Assembly: GCA_030130125.1 (NCBI GenBank)
Contig: JARZZM010000013.1
Span: 124,001 to 188,000 of the forward strand
Direction: 5' to 3'
Origin: Thermoproteota archaeon
Lineage (GTDB): Archaea; Korarchaeota; Korarchaeia; Korarchaeales; Korarchaeaceae
DNA length: 64,000 bases
Shown one piece after another: positions 33,179 to 42,065 of this stretch (its first letter is position 1; each line of letters opens with the position of its first letter). Made by a program: the position numbers and the translations under genes. The notes beneath the pieces were generated by a model. It made no database searches. It saw only the letters and a program-made list of their open reading frames with translations, and had not been told where the DNA came from.

Positions 33179-34498
33179 ATGCTGAGGGAAGAAGCAGTTA
33201 AGGCCGCTCTCTCCTCCGGAGCTGAGGAGGCGGAGGCTTTCGAGCTCTTTACTCGCGAGATCTCCATACACGTGGAAAAGGGGAAGGTCAAGACGGCCAG
33301 TTCGGTCAGGATGGTGGGTCTAGGAGTGAGGGCAGCCATGGGGCAGAAGCTGGGCTTTGCATTCGCCACGAACCCCGCTTCAGGCGGGGAGGTTGGGAGG
33401 GAGGCGGCCGAGAGCGCTAAAGCAGCTCCAGAGGATCCGGATTTCAGGGGACTCCCAGATGCCAGGAAGGTGGACTACCTCAGCGAGATCATGGATCCGA
33501 AGCTCAGGGACTTGGATCTGAACGACGCCGCTGACCTGTTCCTCGCGGCTGTGGAGTCAGCTCGTCTCTCGGACAAGGTGATCTCAGTCTCCGGCAAACT
33601 GGAGGTGTCCTTCTCCAAGGTGGCGGTGTTCAGCTCCAAGGGCATCGATGTCTCCGAGGAGAGGACATACCTAACCGCCTACATCGAAGCAGCCAGCAAG
33701 GACGGTGATAGGAGGGGATCAGGCTTCGGCTTCGCCGATGGAAGGAGGTTGGACATGTTCGATCCCGAGAAGGTGGGTACGGAGGCCGGAGATCTGGCCA
33801 TCAGGACTCTGGATGCCACCACCATAGGAGTGGAGGAGCTGCCTGTGGTATTCCAGCCAAAGGCCCAGTTCACCCTGATCCCCTTCTTGGTGGGTCAGGC
33901 GGCTAACGCCGAGAACCTGCAGTACGGCAGGAGCTTCTTAACCAACAGGATAGGAGATCAGATAGCAAGGGAGGAGGTAAGCATAGTCGACGACGGGCGC
34001 ATCCCTTGGCTCCCCGGCAGCTCGAGCTTCGACGCGGAGGGGATCCCCACCGGAAGGACTTACGTCATAGAGAATGGTGTCTTCAAGTCGCCGATACACA
34101 ACTGGTACACAGCTATGAAGGAGGGTGTGGAGAGCACGGGCAACGCTTCCAGAGATCACACTAGGCCACCGGCGATCTCATCCCACACGGTAAGTATCGA
34201 GGCCCCGTCCCTGCAGATGAAGAAGGATGAGTTGCTTGACGTAAAGAGAGGGGTACTAGTGGTCTACACCATGGACACTCCCAACCTGTCCACCGGGGAG
34301 TTCAGCGGGATGGCGGAGACGGCCTTCCTCATAGAGAACGGGGAGGTGACAAAGTCACTGAGGCAGACCAGCATGGGCTTCCGGATCGAGGACTTCCTGA
34401 AGACCATGGACGCTGTAGGTGATGATGTGGAGACTTTAATGGGATTCAAGGGCGGCTCCGTCAGGGTGAAGATCAAGGTAGCGGGTCCGGGTGCCTGA
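33179..34498 (+). CDS. tldE: TldE/PmbA protease partner subunit
   Basis: A 439-residue TldE/PmbA protein, the non-catalytic partner: it has the same fold as TldD but no HExxxH motif. Visible family marks are EEAEAFELFTREISIHVEKGKV, GLGVRAAMGQKLGFAFA, and TGNASRDHTRPP. It overlaps the guaA start by one base, so tldD, tldE and guaA are probably one transcript. Confidence 0.93.
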   Translation: MLREEAVKAALSSGAEEAEAFELFTREISIHVEKGKVKTASSVRMVGLGVRAAMGQKLGFAFATNPASGGEVGREAAESAKAAPEDPDFRGLPDARKVDYLSEIMDPKLRDLDLNDAADLFLAAVESARLSDKVISVSGKLEVSFSKVAVFSSKGIDVSEERTYLTAYIEAASKDGDRRGSGFGFADGRRLDMFDPEKVGTEAGDLAIRTLDATTIGVEELPVVFQPKAQFTLIPFLVGQAANAENLQYGRSFLTNRIGDQIAREEVSIVDDGRIPWLPGSSSFDAEGIPTGRTYVIENGVFKSPIHNWYTAMKEGVESTGNASRDHTRPPAISSHTVSIEAPSLQMKKDELLDVKRGVLVVYTMDTPNLSTGEFSGMAETAFLIENGEVTKSLRQTSMGFRIEDFLKTMDAVGDDVETLMGFKGGSVRVKIKVAGPGA

Positions 34499-36015
34499 TG
34501 ATTCTGGTGGTGAACTTCGGTGGGCAGTACGCCCACCTAATCACCCGGAGGATAAGGGACATAGGCGTCTACGCCGAGATAATTCCCTACACGGAGATCT
34601 CCCCATCCACCATAGAGGAGAAGAAACCAAAGGCTCTCATCCTGTCAGGGGGTCCTAGCAGCGTTTACGGGCCTTCAGCTCCTAGGATAGGGAGCTGGGT
34701 CTTGGAGATGGATATCCCGGTCTTAGGGATATGCTACGGGTTCCAGCTGATAGCCCACATGATGGGGGGAGAAGTGAGGCGCTCCACGGGCGAGTACGGC
34801 CCCACCAAGGTGAAGGTTCTGGAGAGGGGAGGGCTGTTCGCTGGCTGGGGAGAGGAGGAGCTTGTCTGGATGAGTCACTCTGATCACGTTGCTAGAGTTC
34901 CTGAGGGATTTGTGGTGACCGCATTGTCTGAGAACGGATACGTGGCGGCCTTCAGGCACGAGGAAAAGCCCATATATGGGGTCCAGTTTCACCCGGAGGT
35001 CAAGCACACTCCCAAGGGTAAACTCCTCCTCGAGAACTTCGCGGCAATGTCGAGGGCCGAGAAGAACTGGAGTCCCGAGAGGATGATTCAGCTGATAGAT
35101 GAGTACCTGAGGAGAGAGCTAGCTGATTGTAATAACATTCTCTCTGCCGTGAGCGGTGGGGTTGACTCCACCGTGGCCACGGTACTAGTCAGTAGAATAG
35201 CAGGTGATCGTCTGACCTCCATATTCGTGAATCACGGGCTTTTGCGGAAAAACGAGGAGAAAGAGGTCCTCAACCTGCTAAGGGATCTTGGAATAAATCC
35301 TATATACGTGGATGCATCCCAAGAGTTCCTCTCTGCCCTGAGGGGTGTAGAGGACTGCGAGACGAAGAGGAGGATAATCGGGGAGAAATTCGTGGAGGTC
35401 TTCTCTAGGGCGCTTGAGGGTAGGAGATTTGATTGCTTGGTGCAGGGGACCCTCTATCCCGACGTCATAGAGAGCGGTGGAGAGGTAGGAGCTGATAGGA
35501 TAAAGAGCCATCATAACGTTGCAGCCCTACCGGAGTGGCTCGAAGCTAAGGTGGTGGAACCCCTGAGGTACCTCTACAAGGACGAGGTTCGATCTCTCTC
35601 TAGGCACCTTGGATTACCTGATTGGATCGCCGAGAGGCATCCGTTCCCCGGACCAGGTTTGGGGGTAAGAATAATTGGCGAGGTGACCGAGGACAAGTTG
35701 AGGGTTGTTAGGGAGGCTTCAGTCATAGTGGAGGATGTCTTGAGGGAGAGGGAGCTCTACTCAAAGGCCTGGCAGGCGTTCGCTGTAGTAGGAGATGATA
35801 GGTGGGTTGGGGTGAAGGGAGACGCTAGGGTAGAGGGTTACATCGTCACAGTGAGAATCGTGGAGAGCGAGGACGCGATGACCGCTGACTGGCTGAAGTT
35901 GCCTCCCGATGTTTTAAACGAGATAGCTAGGAGGATAACCTCGGAGATATCGGAAGTCACCATGGTGACTTACGCGATCACGACCAAACCTCCAAGCACG
36001 ATAGAGCCCTGCTGA
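34498..36015 (+). CDS. guaA: GMP synthase (glutamine-hydrolysing), fused two-domain form
   Basis: A 505-residue enzyme converting XMP to GMP. The class I glutaminase domain comes first (GICYGFQ with C79, and VQFHPEVKHT with the His-Glu pair), then the ATP pyrophosphatase domain (SAVSGGVDSTVATVL) and the dimerisation domain ending ITTKPPSTIEPC. Most archaea carry the two halves as separate genes, so the fused bacterial layout here is worth noting. Base use matches neighbours. Confidence 0.96.
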   Translation: MILVVNFGGQYAHLITRRIRDIGVYAEIIPYTEISPSTIEEKKPKALILSGGPSSVYGPSAPRIGSWVLEMDIPVLGICYGFQLIAHMMGGEVRRSTGEYGPTKVKVLERGGLFAGWGEEELVWMSHSDHVARVPEGFVVTALSENGYVAAFRHEEKPIYGVQFHPEVKHTPKGKLLLENFAAMSRAEKNWSPERMIQLIDEYLRRELADCNNILSAVSGGVDSTVATVLVSRIAGDRLTSIFVNHGLLRKNEEKEVLNLLRDLGINPIYVDASQEFLSALRGVEDCETKRRIIGEKFVEVFSRALEGRRFDCLVQGTLYPDVIESGGEVGADRIKSHHNVAALPEWLEAKVVEPLRYLYKDEVRSLSRHLGLPDWIAERHPFPGPGLGVRIIGEVTEDKLRVVREASVIVEDVLRERELYSKAWQAFAVVGDDRWVGVKGDARVEGYIVTVRIVESEDAMTADWLKLPPDVLNEIARRITSEISEVTMVTYAITTKPPSTIEPC

Positions 36016-36058
36016 CTCCCGAGAAACTTTATCTATCTTTCCCACCTAGCACAGTGGG

Positions 36059-36295
36059 ATGAAGGTGGAGGTAAGGGTGGACTCCAAAGGGAGGATCCTC
36101 CTCCCCAAGGAAGTCAGAGAGGAGCTGGGAGATGTTATTGTGATCGAGAAAACGGATGAAGGGTACATCCTCAGGAAGGGTAAGGGATCCTTCTTAGAAG
36201 AGTTCAAAGAGGTGATTTCATCGGAGCCTCCACGTGAGGGAAAACCCGAGAACTGGCCACCCTCCAAGATTAAGGGTATATGGGTGAGCGAGTGA
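36059..36295 (+). CDS. AbrB/MazE-type antitoxin (VapB)
   Basis: A 78-residue protein with a swapped-hairpin AbrB domain at the N-terminus (VEVRVDSKGRILLPKEVREELG...VIVIEKTDEGYILRKG) and an acidic toxin-binding tail. The TATA box AACTTTATC at 36025-36033 gives a leaderless start. It overlaps the PIN-domain gene, the usual VapBC arrangement, and should repress its own promoter and neutralise the toxin. Confidence 0.88.
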   Translation: MKVEVRVDSKGRILLPKEVREELGDVIVIEKTDEGYILRKGKGSFLEEFKEVISSEPPREGKPENWPPSKIKGIWVSE

Positions 36296-36789
36296 TCGTG
36301 GGGCTGGATTCGAACATCCTATGCTACTCCCTAGATCCCGCATATCCCGAGCATAGTTTCGTTAAGGACCTGCTGCTGAATCTCTCTCCAGATAATCTAG
36401 TAGCTGTGAACCCTACGGTGATTCACGAGACTTATCATGCCTTAGTCTTCGGTCAGAAATGGGTTCCAAGGGAGGCCTCTAGGAGGCTCGGCCTACTGCT
36501 AAAGCATCCATACGTGAAATTCCTGAATCAAACAAAGGAAATTACTTCAATAGGTTTGAGGTTAGCTGTCAAGTATGGACTGGGGGGTAGAGACTCGCTC
36601 ATCTTGGCCAATTTCATTTCCAATCGCATACCGGTCATATACACGCATGACTCTGATATTCTCTCTCTAGAGGAGATAAACTGGAGGGGATGGACGCTGA
36701 GACCCGTGGATTCCAGTAGCACTTGGAGATCAGGGTGTTACCATCCACTAAATATGCCAGATTGTCGATGGAGTGCCTCGCATCTCTGA
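36292..36789 (+). CDS. PIN-domain toxin (VapC)
   Basis: A PIN-domain ribonuclease of about 165 residues. Acidic metal-binding residues are in VGLDSNILCY (Asp), VIHETYHAL (Glu) and GGRDSLILANF with YTHDSDILSLEE (Asp). The frame also allows GTG/ATG at 36280; GTG 36292 lies in the ATGGGTGAGCGAGTG overlap with the antitoxin end. The last 25 residues after LRPVDSS are unlike other PIN proteins and may be a tail of low importance. Confidence 0.85.
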   Translation: MIVGLDSNILCYSLDPAYPEHSFVKDLLLNLSPDNLVAVNPTVIHETYHALVFGQKWVPREASRRLGLLLKHPYVKFLNQTKEITSIGLRLAVKYGLGGRDSLILANFISNRIPVIYTHDSDILSLEEINWRGWTLRPVDSSSTWRSGCYHPLNMPDCRWSASHL

Positions 36790-36865
36790 AGTATCTTTTT
36801 AAGTTCCATTCGAGGGAACCTCAAAATCTTCCAACGAATTTGTGATGCTCAACGGAGGTGATCAA

Positions 36866-38914
36866 GTGGAGGTCGTAGAACTCGTCCCCTCCGTCATAGG
36901 CATAGTGGGAATGGTCTTTGTTGCCTTGATTTACTATCTAGTCACGAAAGAGGATCCGGGAACCCCTGAGATGGTTGCCCTAGCTTCCTACATACAGGAG
37001 GGTGCGAACGCCTACCTTAAGAGGCAGTTCTACACGATAATAGTGTTCATAGTGATAATAGCTGCCATCTTGGGAATTTTGCAGGGAGCAGTACCCGCGG
37101 CCTCGTTCATAGCTGGAGCAGTGCTCTCCCTCATAGCCGCGTACATAGGGATGAACGCTGCGGTGAGGGCTAACGTGAGGACCACGAATGCAGCGAGGAC
37201 ATCCCCCAAGAAAGCGCTGAAGATAGCCTTCTGGGGCGGCTCAATCATGGGACTGTCCGTGGTGAGTCTGAGCGTCCTTGGAATAGGCCTCCTCTACTTG
37301 GCGATAAGGGCCTTCTTCCCCACCACAGCTCCCGAGCAGCTGGAAGCGGCCCTCCACACGATAGTTCCCTTCGGCATGGGAGCCAGTTTGGCCGCCCTGT
37401 TCGCGCAACTGGGGGGAGGTATCTACACCAAGGCCGCCGACATAGCTGCTGACTTGGTGGGCAAGGTCGAGGCCGGGATTCCGGAGGACGATCCTAGGAA
37501 CCCGGCCGTCATCGCGGATCAGGTGGGTGACAACGTGGGAGACTGCGCCGGCAGAGGTGCGGATCTCTTCGAGTCCTTCTCCGACAACATAATCGGCATG
37601 ATGATCTTGGGAGTGGCTTTCTACGCCCTATACGGGTTCAAGGGGATAATGTTCCCCCTGCTGGCGGAATCCTTGGGGGTCATCTCAACCATAGTGGCGA
37701 TATTCCTCATAAGGGAGAATGTGAAGAACCCGATAACCGCCATAAACTTCTCTCTACTCGTGGCCGGCGTACTTAACCTCCTATTCTTCTACGTACTGGC
37801 CGTGAACTACTTGGGCAGGATAGAGGTATTCTACGCGGCAGTACTGGGCTTGGTGGCCAGCTTGGTGGTGGGCGTGCTGATCCAGTACTACACGGGAACC
37901 GAATATAGACCGGTCAAATATATAGCGGAGTCTGCCAAGTTCGGTCCAGCCTTGGACGTGATAGCTGGACTTGCAGTGGGTCTGGAGAGCGCATTCCTAC
38001 CCCTGATAGTGATAGGCGCTGTTGTATCCCTAGCCTTCGTGATAGATGGACTGTACGGTATAGCAGCAGCCACTGCCGGCATACTCTCCACCACCGGGAT
38101 AATAATGGCGGCTGACACCTTCGGGCCCATCTCTGATAACGCTGCGGGAATAGCAGAGATGTCAGGTCTGAGCAAAGAGGTAAGAGAGGGATTGGACCTA
38201 CTGGATGCCGTCGGTAACACCACTAAGGCCATAACCAAGGGATACGCGATGGCATGTGCTCTTCTCTCCGCGTTCGTACTGTTTGCTGCCTACCTAACGG
38301 CTGCCGGACTCAAGACGTACCTCTTCCACGATAAAGTGATAAACGCAGCTAAGACCGGCGTTGAGCTCGCGGATCCCCTCATACTTGTAGGTGTGATCCT
38401 TGGATCTACGCTGGCCTACCTCTTCTCCGCACTGGCTATGCAGGCCGTTGGTAAGACCGCTAATAAGATGGTCGATGAGGTCAGGAGGCAGTTCAGGGAG
38501 ATACCCGGATTGCTGGAGGGTAAGGCCAAGCCCGACTATGCTAGGGCCGTGGACATATCCACCAAGCACGCACTGAAGGAGATGATCTTCCCGACACTGA
38601 TAACATTCTTGGCTCCCATAGTAATAGGTCTCCTCTTCGGAAGGAAGCCGTTAGGTTCTTTCGTCGTTGGAGCGACGATAGCAGGAGGACTTCTAGCGAT
38701 CTTCATGATAAACGCCGGAGGAGCCTTGGACAATGCAAAGAAGCTGATAGAATCAGGGTTATTCGGAGGAAAGGGATCCGATGCTCACAAGGCCGCTGTG
38801 GTCGGAGATACAGTGGGAGATCCGCTCAAGGATACTGCTGGCCCGTCGCTGCACATATTCGTCAAGCTAGTCACGATAGTCGCTCTGACTTTCGTGGCTT
38901 TCTTCCCGCCGTGA
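36866..38914 (+). CDS. hppA: Membrane-bound proton-pumping pyrophosphatase, K+-independent type
   Basis: A protein of about 682 residues and some 16 membrane helices that couples pyrophosphate hydrolysis to ion pumping. Catalytic motifs: ADLVGKVEAGIPEDDPRNPAVIADQ and DNVGDCAGRGADLFES, then DTFGPISDNAAGIAEM and GDTVGDPLKDTAGPSLH. At the site that separates the two classes the sequence is GNTTKA, with Lys, the mark of K+-independent enzymes, which pump protons. The GTG at 36866 has GGAGGTGAT just upstream and is preferred over the frame opening at 36842. A hairpin follows at 38992. Confidence 0.95.
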   Translation: MEVVELVPSVIGIVGMVFVALIYYLVTKEDPGTPEMVALASYIQEGANAYLKRQFYTIIVFIVIIAAILGILQGAVPAASFIAGAVLSLIAAYIGMNAAVRANVRTTNAARTSPKKALKIAFWGGSIMGLSVVSLSVLGIGLLYLAIRAFFPTTAPEQLEAALHTIVPFGMGASLAALFAQLGGGIYTKAADIAADLVGKVEAGIPEDDPRNPAVIADQVGDNVGDCAGRGADLFESFSDNIIGMMILGVAFYALYGFKGIMFPLLAESLGVISTIVAIFLIRENVKNPITAINFSLLVAGVLNLLFFYVLAVNYLGRIEVFYAAVLGLVASLVVGVLIQYYTGTEYRPVKYIAESAKFGPALDVIAGLAVGLESAFLPLIVIGAVVSLAFVIDGLYGIAAATAGILSTTGIIMAADTFGPISDNAAGIAEMSGLSKEVREGLDLLDAVGNTTKAITKGYAMACALLSAFVLFAAYLTAAGLKTYLFHDKVINAAKTGVELADPLILVGVILGSTLAYLFSALAMQAVGKTANKMVDEVRRQFREIPGLLEGKAKPDYARAVDISTKHALKEMIFPTLITFLAPIVIGLLFGRKPLGSFVVGATIAGGLLAIFMINAGGALDNAKKLIESGLFGGKGSDAHKAAVVGDTVGDPLKDTAGPSLHIFVKLVTIVALTFVAFFPP

Positions 38915-38991
38915 CCTCTTTTTAACCTCCCCTATTCTCCTTTTCCTCTGTTCCCTTCTAGAGCGATCCTGCACTGGCTATTGCAAAAATG

Positions 38992-39011
38992 AGGGAGTCC
39001 TTTGGCTCCCT
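38992..39011 (+). terminator. Stem-loop in the gap after hppA
   Basis: AGGGAG (38992-38997), an eight-base loop and CTCCCT (39006-39011) form a perfect six-base stem ending in TTT. It lies 78 bases after the hppA stop. T-runs right after the stop (CTCTTTTTAACC at 38919) could also end transcription. Archaeal termination does not need a hairpin, so this is tentative. Confidence 0.3.
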
Positions 39012-39038
39012 TTCGCACGGGATCGATCGAAGCAGGTC

Positions 39039-39362
39039 TCACTCCACTTCTATCTGTTCCTCAGGTATCCCCCACTTCTCCTTCAGTAGCTTGGCCACCT
39101 TGTACCTGTGATCTCCCTGCAGCAGCACGTATCCATCCTTATAGGTGCCGCCGCACGCCAGTATTCGCTTCATTTCCTTCAGGAAAGATTTCATGGTCTC
39201 CTTGGAGAAAGGTAGGTTCTCGATTATGGTGACGTCCCTTCCCCTCCTTCTCTCAGTCCTTATTCTCACGGGTCTGAGTTCCTTCTCGACCTCCTCCCAA
39301 GAGAAAAGCTCGATCGGGAGGCCGGTTACGGGATCCCTCAATCTCTCGTCGAACGCAACCAT
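39039..39362 (-). CDS. Translation initiation factor aIF1 (SUI1 family)
   Basis: A 107-residue SUI1-domain protein. The core runs from VRIRTERRRGRDVTIIENLPF through LKEMKRILACGGTYKDGYVLLQGDHRYKVAKLL; GGTYKDG and LQGDHR are diagnostic. aIF1 binds the small ribosomal subunit near the P site and keeps start-codon choice accurate. A strong TATA box (TATATAAAAA, 39388-39397 plus-strand coordinates) lies about 30 bases upstream. Confidence 0.92.
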   Translation of the reverse strand: MVAFDERLRDPVTGLPIELFSWEEVEKELRPVRIRTERRRGRDVTIIENLPFSKETMKSFLKEMKRILACGGTYKDGYVLLQGDHRYKVAKLLKEKWGIPEEQIEVE

Positions 39363-39387
39363 TCCAAGCTATTCCGTCGCTGGGTGA

Positions 39388-39397
39388 TATATAAAAA
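39388..39397 (-). promoter_or_regulatory. TATA promoter for the aIF1 gene
   Basis: TTTTTATATA on the minus strand is centred 30 bases from ATG 39362. Confidence 0.5.
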
Positions 39398-39444
39398 CAT
39401 ATGGTCGGGGTGGGAGGGTCCTTTTTGATTCGAGAATTGCCGGA

Positions 39445-39867
39445 TCAGAAGAGACCAACAATGTTGCTAGCGGAGTCCATCCACCACCTGTTATACTCAT
39501 CCTTCTTCCTCTCTAACTCCTCATCCGAGTAGAAGGCGAACCTCACATCGTCAGATGACCTGAAGATCTCTAGGGTCTTGAGTTCCCCAACGTCCCAAAC
39601 TAATCCAGAGACTTGGGTCTTGAGCCAGTCTAGGGGGTTCTCCCCTTGGGGGGCGAGCTTGGAGGGCCAGTCCACCCTCCCCCTGAACTTGAGGTGGTAT
39701 CTTCCATCCTCTGTCTTCACTCCCTCAACCATGAATCCATCTAAATCCAGATCCAGCTTTCCCTCCTTTACTTCCTCTATAGATGCACCTAATCTCTCTA
39801 AAAAGGACCTAAGCTGATCTTCATCCTTGAATACGAGCTCCCCCTCTACTTCAACCTCTGAACTCAT
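39445..39867 (-). CDS. Hypothetical acidic protein
   Basis: A 140-residue protein with alternating beta strands and helices (VEVEGELVFKDEDQLRSFLERLG, LDLDLDGFMVEGVKTEDGRYHLKFRGRVDWP) and a Trp-rich helix near the end (EYNRWWMDSASNIVGLF). No known motif. The frame allows a GTG start nine bases further upstream. A CTTTTATTCC promoter element lies about 25 bases before. Function unknown. Confidence 0.6.
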   Translation of the reverse strand: MSSEVEVEGELVFKDEDQLRSFLERLGASIEEVKEGKLDLDLDGFMVEGVKTEDGRYHLKFRGRVDWPSKLAPQGENPLDWLKTQVSGLVWDVGELKTLEIFRSSDDVRFAFYSDEELERKKDEYNRWWMDSASNIVGLF

Positions 39868-39915
39868 GCTGATCACGGCCTATGGAGGAATAAAAGGTTT
39901 GAGGATCCCTAGAAA

Positions 39916-40803
39916 TTACAGGAGGATCCTGAACAAGCCATCAACGGCGATACCTAGGAACGCCATGCCCTCAACAGGGCTGGCTGTTTTGTACATTCTC
40001 TTGGCCCCCTCTATCACCGGGTTCTTGGCATAGAGGATGGACCTGTACAGAAGCAGTAGGGTGGAGGGCAGGGAAATGATCAGGAAGGCCGGACTGAACG
40101 GTCCCACTATGAAGAGAGCCAGTTCGCTGGCCAACATGACGACCACTGATGCCACGATGATTTTAGCCGTCCTCTCTACTCCTACCACAACTGGAAGCAT
40201 GGGAACTCCGGCTGCCCGGTAGTCCTCAACGTGATAGATGGCTATGTACCATATATGTGCCGGGATCCAAGTTATGGTGATCAGGGCTATGAGTAAAGCC
40301 GGAAGCTCCAGCATTCCTCTGGCTGCGGCCCAACCAGCTAGAGAGGGAGCGGCACCGGCTACTCCACCGAATACTATGGATAGGGGCGTCCTCCTCTTGG
40401 TCCAGAGAGTGTACACGATGAGATCGAACATGACTCCTAGGGAGGTGGAGAAGGCTGTCCAGACATTGATCAGATACGCAACGGCCACTCCAAGCAGGAA
40501 CAAGAGTATGCCGAAGGACAGTGCTTCGCCCCTGCCGACCCTACCAGCCGGGATGGGTCGCTGCTTAGTCCTCCCCATCATGGAGTCTATGTCCGCATCC
40601 AAGGCCATGTTCACAGCCGTCGTCCCGGAGATCGATAGGACCATGGCTGCCGTGAGAAGCGTGAGTATATCTAGTCTGTAGCCTCCAGCGCCTATGTAAG
40701 TGAATACGGAGGTCAGCAACAAGAGAAACGTCTGTTTGGGCTTAGTCAGGCATACATAGTCAGAGATCCTGCTGGATAGCTTGGATACGGCCCTCGCTTC
40801 CAT
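39916..40803 (-). CDS. UbiA-family prenyltransferase, probable protoheme IX farnesyltransferase
   Basis: A 295-residue membrane protein with about nine helices. The Asp-rich prenyl-diphosphate motif is NMALDADIDSMMGRTKQRP, the second is YHVEDYRAAGVP. WTKRRTPLSIVFGGVAGAAPSLAGWAA is the hallmark of heme O synthase (CyoE/CtaB), which adds a farnesyl group to heme B. No terminal oxidase gene is in the window. TATA spacing (AAGTTATTAGG near 40838) supports ATG 40803 over the longer frame to 40827. Other UbiA substrates, for example in lipid or quinone synthesis, remain possible. Confidence 0.8.
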   Translation of the reverse strand: MEARAVSKLSSRISDYVCLTKPKQTFLLLLTSVFTYIGAGGYRLDILTLLTAAMVLSISGTTAVNMALDADIDSMMGRTKQRPIPAGRVGRGEALSFGILLFLLGVAVAYLINVWTAFSTSLGVMFDLIVYTLWTKRRTPLSIVFGGVAGAAPSLAGWAAARGMLELPALLIALITITWIPAHIWYIAIYHVEDYRAAGVPMLPVVVGVERTAKIIVASVVVMLASELALFIVGPFSPAFLIISLPSTLLLLYRSILYAKNPVIEGAKRMYKTASPVEGMAFLGIAVDGLFRILL

Positions 40804-40917
40804 ACCGGAAGGTTGTGAAATGCCCACCTAATAACTTTGTGAATTAGGTCGCATCACCCAACCCCGTCAAAAGGGCCGTAGAGCGGACACAAACCAGAGG
40901 AAGTATAGGGAGAGGGA

Positions 40918-42018
40918 TCAGGGCCTGAAGGCGTAGAGCTTCTCCACCTCTCTAGTTACAGGCTCTCCCTCAATTATCTCGTTATCTACGCTCACTACCA
41001 CTCCACCAAACGGTATCGCAGGATTCACATACTCTACCGTGAACCCGGATACGGCCATTTTCCAGTCTGGATACTTCAGCGCGTACTTTATGACCAGAGT
41101 GCCCTTCACGTACCTCTTCCCTACAGGATGGACGATAGATCTAGGAATATCCTTACCCCCGATCCTCCAAGTGGTCCTGTTATCCACCGACTCCATCTTG
41201 AATGCAATAAAGACTAAGGGCTCCTTAGGGTTGGCTCTCCCTGGCTCAGGACATTTCTCGATACTCGCATTAACTTTGTCGTCTATAAATTGAACGGTTC
41301 TGCAGAAATGAGGCCTTCCCAAGTGATCGAGCAGGTTGACCTCCACCGTGGTGTAGTTGACGCCTAAATACATGTAGGTCCTCGTCCTAGTCACATTATA
41401 GAGGGTGGTTCCGTTCTCCTCGACTCGGCCTAATACCCTCCACTCATCAGTTCCCCAAGGGATGGGCTGGTATATCCTCTTCTCTTTGTTGTAGTTATAC
41501 CTCTCGACGTAGTATATAGCGAAAGAGCCATTGCTAAGAGCGATCCCGTAGCCAGCCTTCATCCATAAGCGAGTTATCCCTAGGAGGGTTCGGTCCTTGA
41601 AGAAGAAGGCCGAGGCCTCAAGGGTCTCCTTCCTAGTGTGACCGGCGAGAACGACGATGTCCCTCCCACCTTTAAAGACGGACACTAAGAATGTCCTAGG
41701 TTCCTGTATGAGGGCAGTCGCGTTCTGCGGGGGTATATAGCTGGAGGAGATGTTTCCGACTCCATCGTACGCCTTGGGACCGCCGAGGATCAGGATGACC
41801 TCGTAGTTCTTCAGTGCCTCTTTGAAGTCGCTAGGCCCCATTATCTCGTATTCCACGCTCGAATTGGTGAGTATCTCCCCTATGAACTGGGCGGTGGGCA
41901 TATCGGCATAGTTGCTGATTATGGCCACCTTAGGGGCCTTCCCACCGACCGCTTGGTTGAAGGCCAAGGCCATTGGTAGCGCAAGCAGAGCGATTAGAAT
42001 GACGGCTGCGTATCTCAT
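40918..42018 (-). CDS. Secreted protein with cell-wall-binding-like domain
   Basis: A 366-residue exported protein with signal peptide (YAAVILIALLALPMALA). Residues 28-130 contain KVAIISNYADMPTAQFIGEIL, ILILGGPKAYDGVGNISSSYI and RDIVVLAGHTRKETLEASAFF, a Rossmann-like unit like the cell-wall-binding or S-layer-associated repeats of archaea. The same unit forms the short protein encoded at 60368-60883. The C-terminal 220 residues are beta-rich with several NxS/T glycosylation sites. Likely an envelope protein of unknown role. Confidence 0.7.
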   Translation of the reverse strand: MRYAAVILIALLALPMALAFNQAVGGKAPKVAIISNYADMPTAQFIGEILTNSSVEYEIMGPSDFKEALKNYEVILILGGPKAYDGVGNISSSYIPPQNATALIQEPRTFLVSVFKGGRDIVVLAGHTRKETLEASAFFFKDRTLLGITRLWMKAGYGIALSNGSFAIYYVERYNYNKEKRIYQPIPWGTDEWRVLGRVEENGTTLYNVTRTRTYMYLGVNYTTVEVNLLDHLGRPHFCRTVQFIDDKVNASIEKCPEPGRANPKEPLVFIAFKMESVDNRTTWRIGGKDIPRSIVHPVGKRYVKGTLVIKYALKYPDWKMAVSGFTVEYVNPAIPFGGVVVSVDNEIIEGEPVTREVEKLYAFRP

Positions 42019-42065
42019 CCCACCACATCTCCGCCACGACTTAAAGAGCTTTACGCGTCGCTTGG

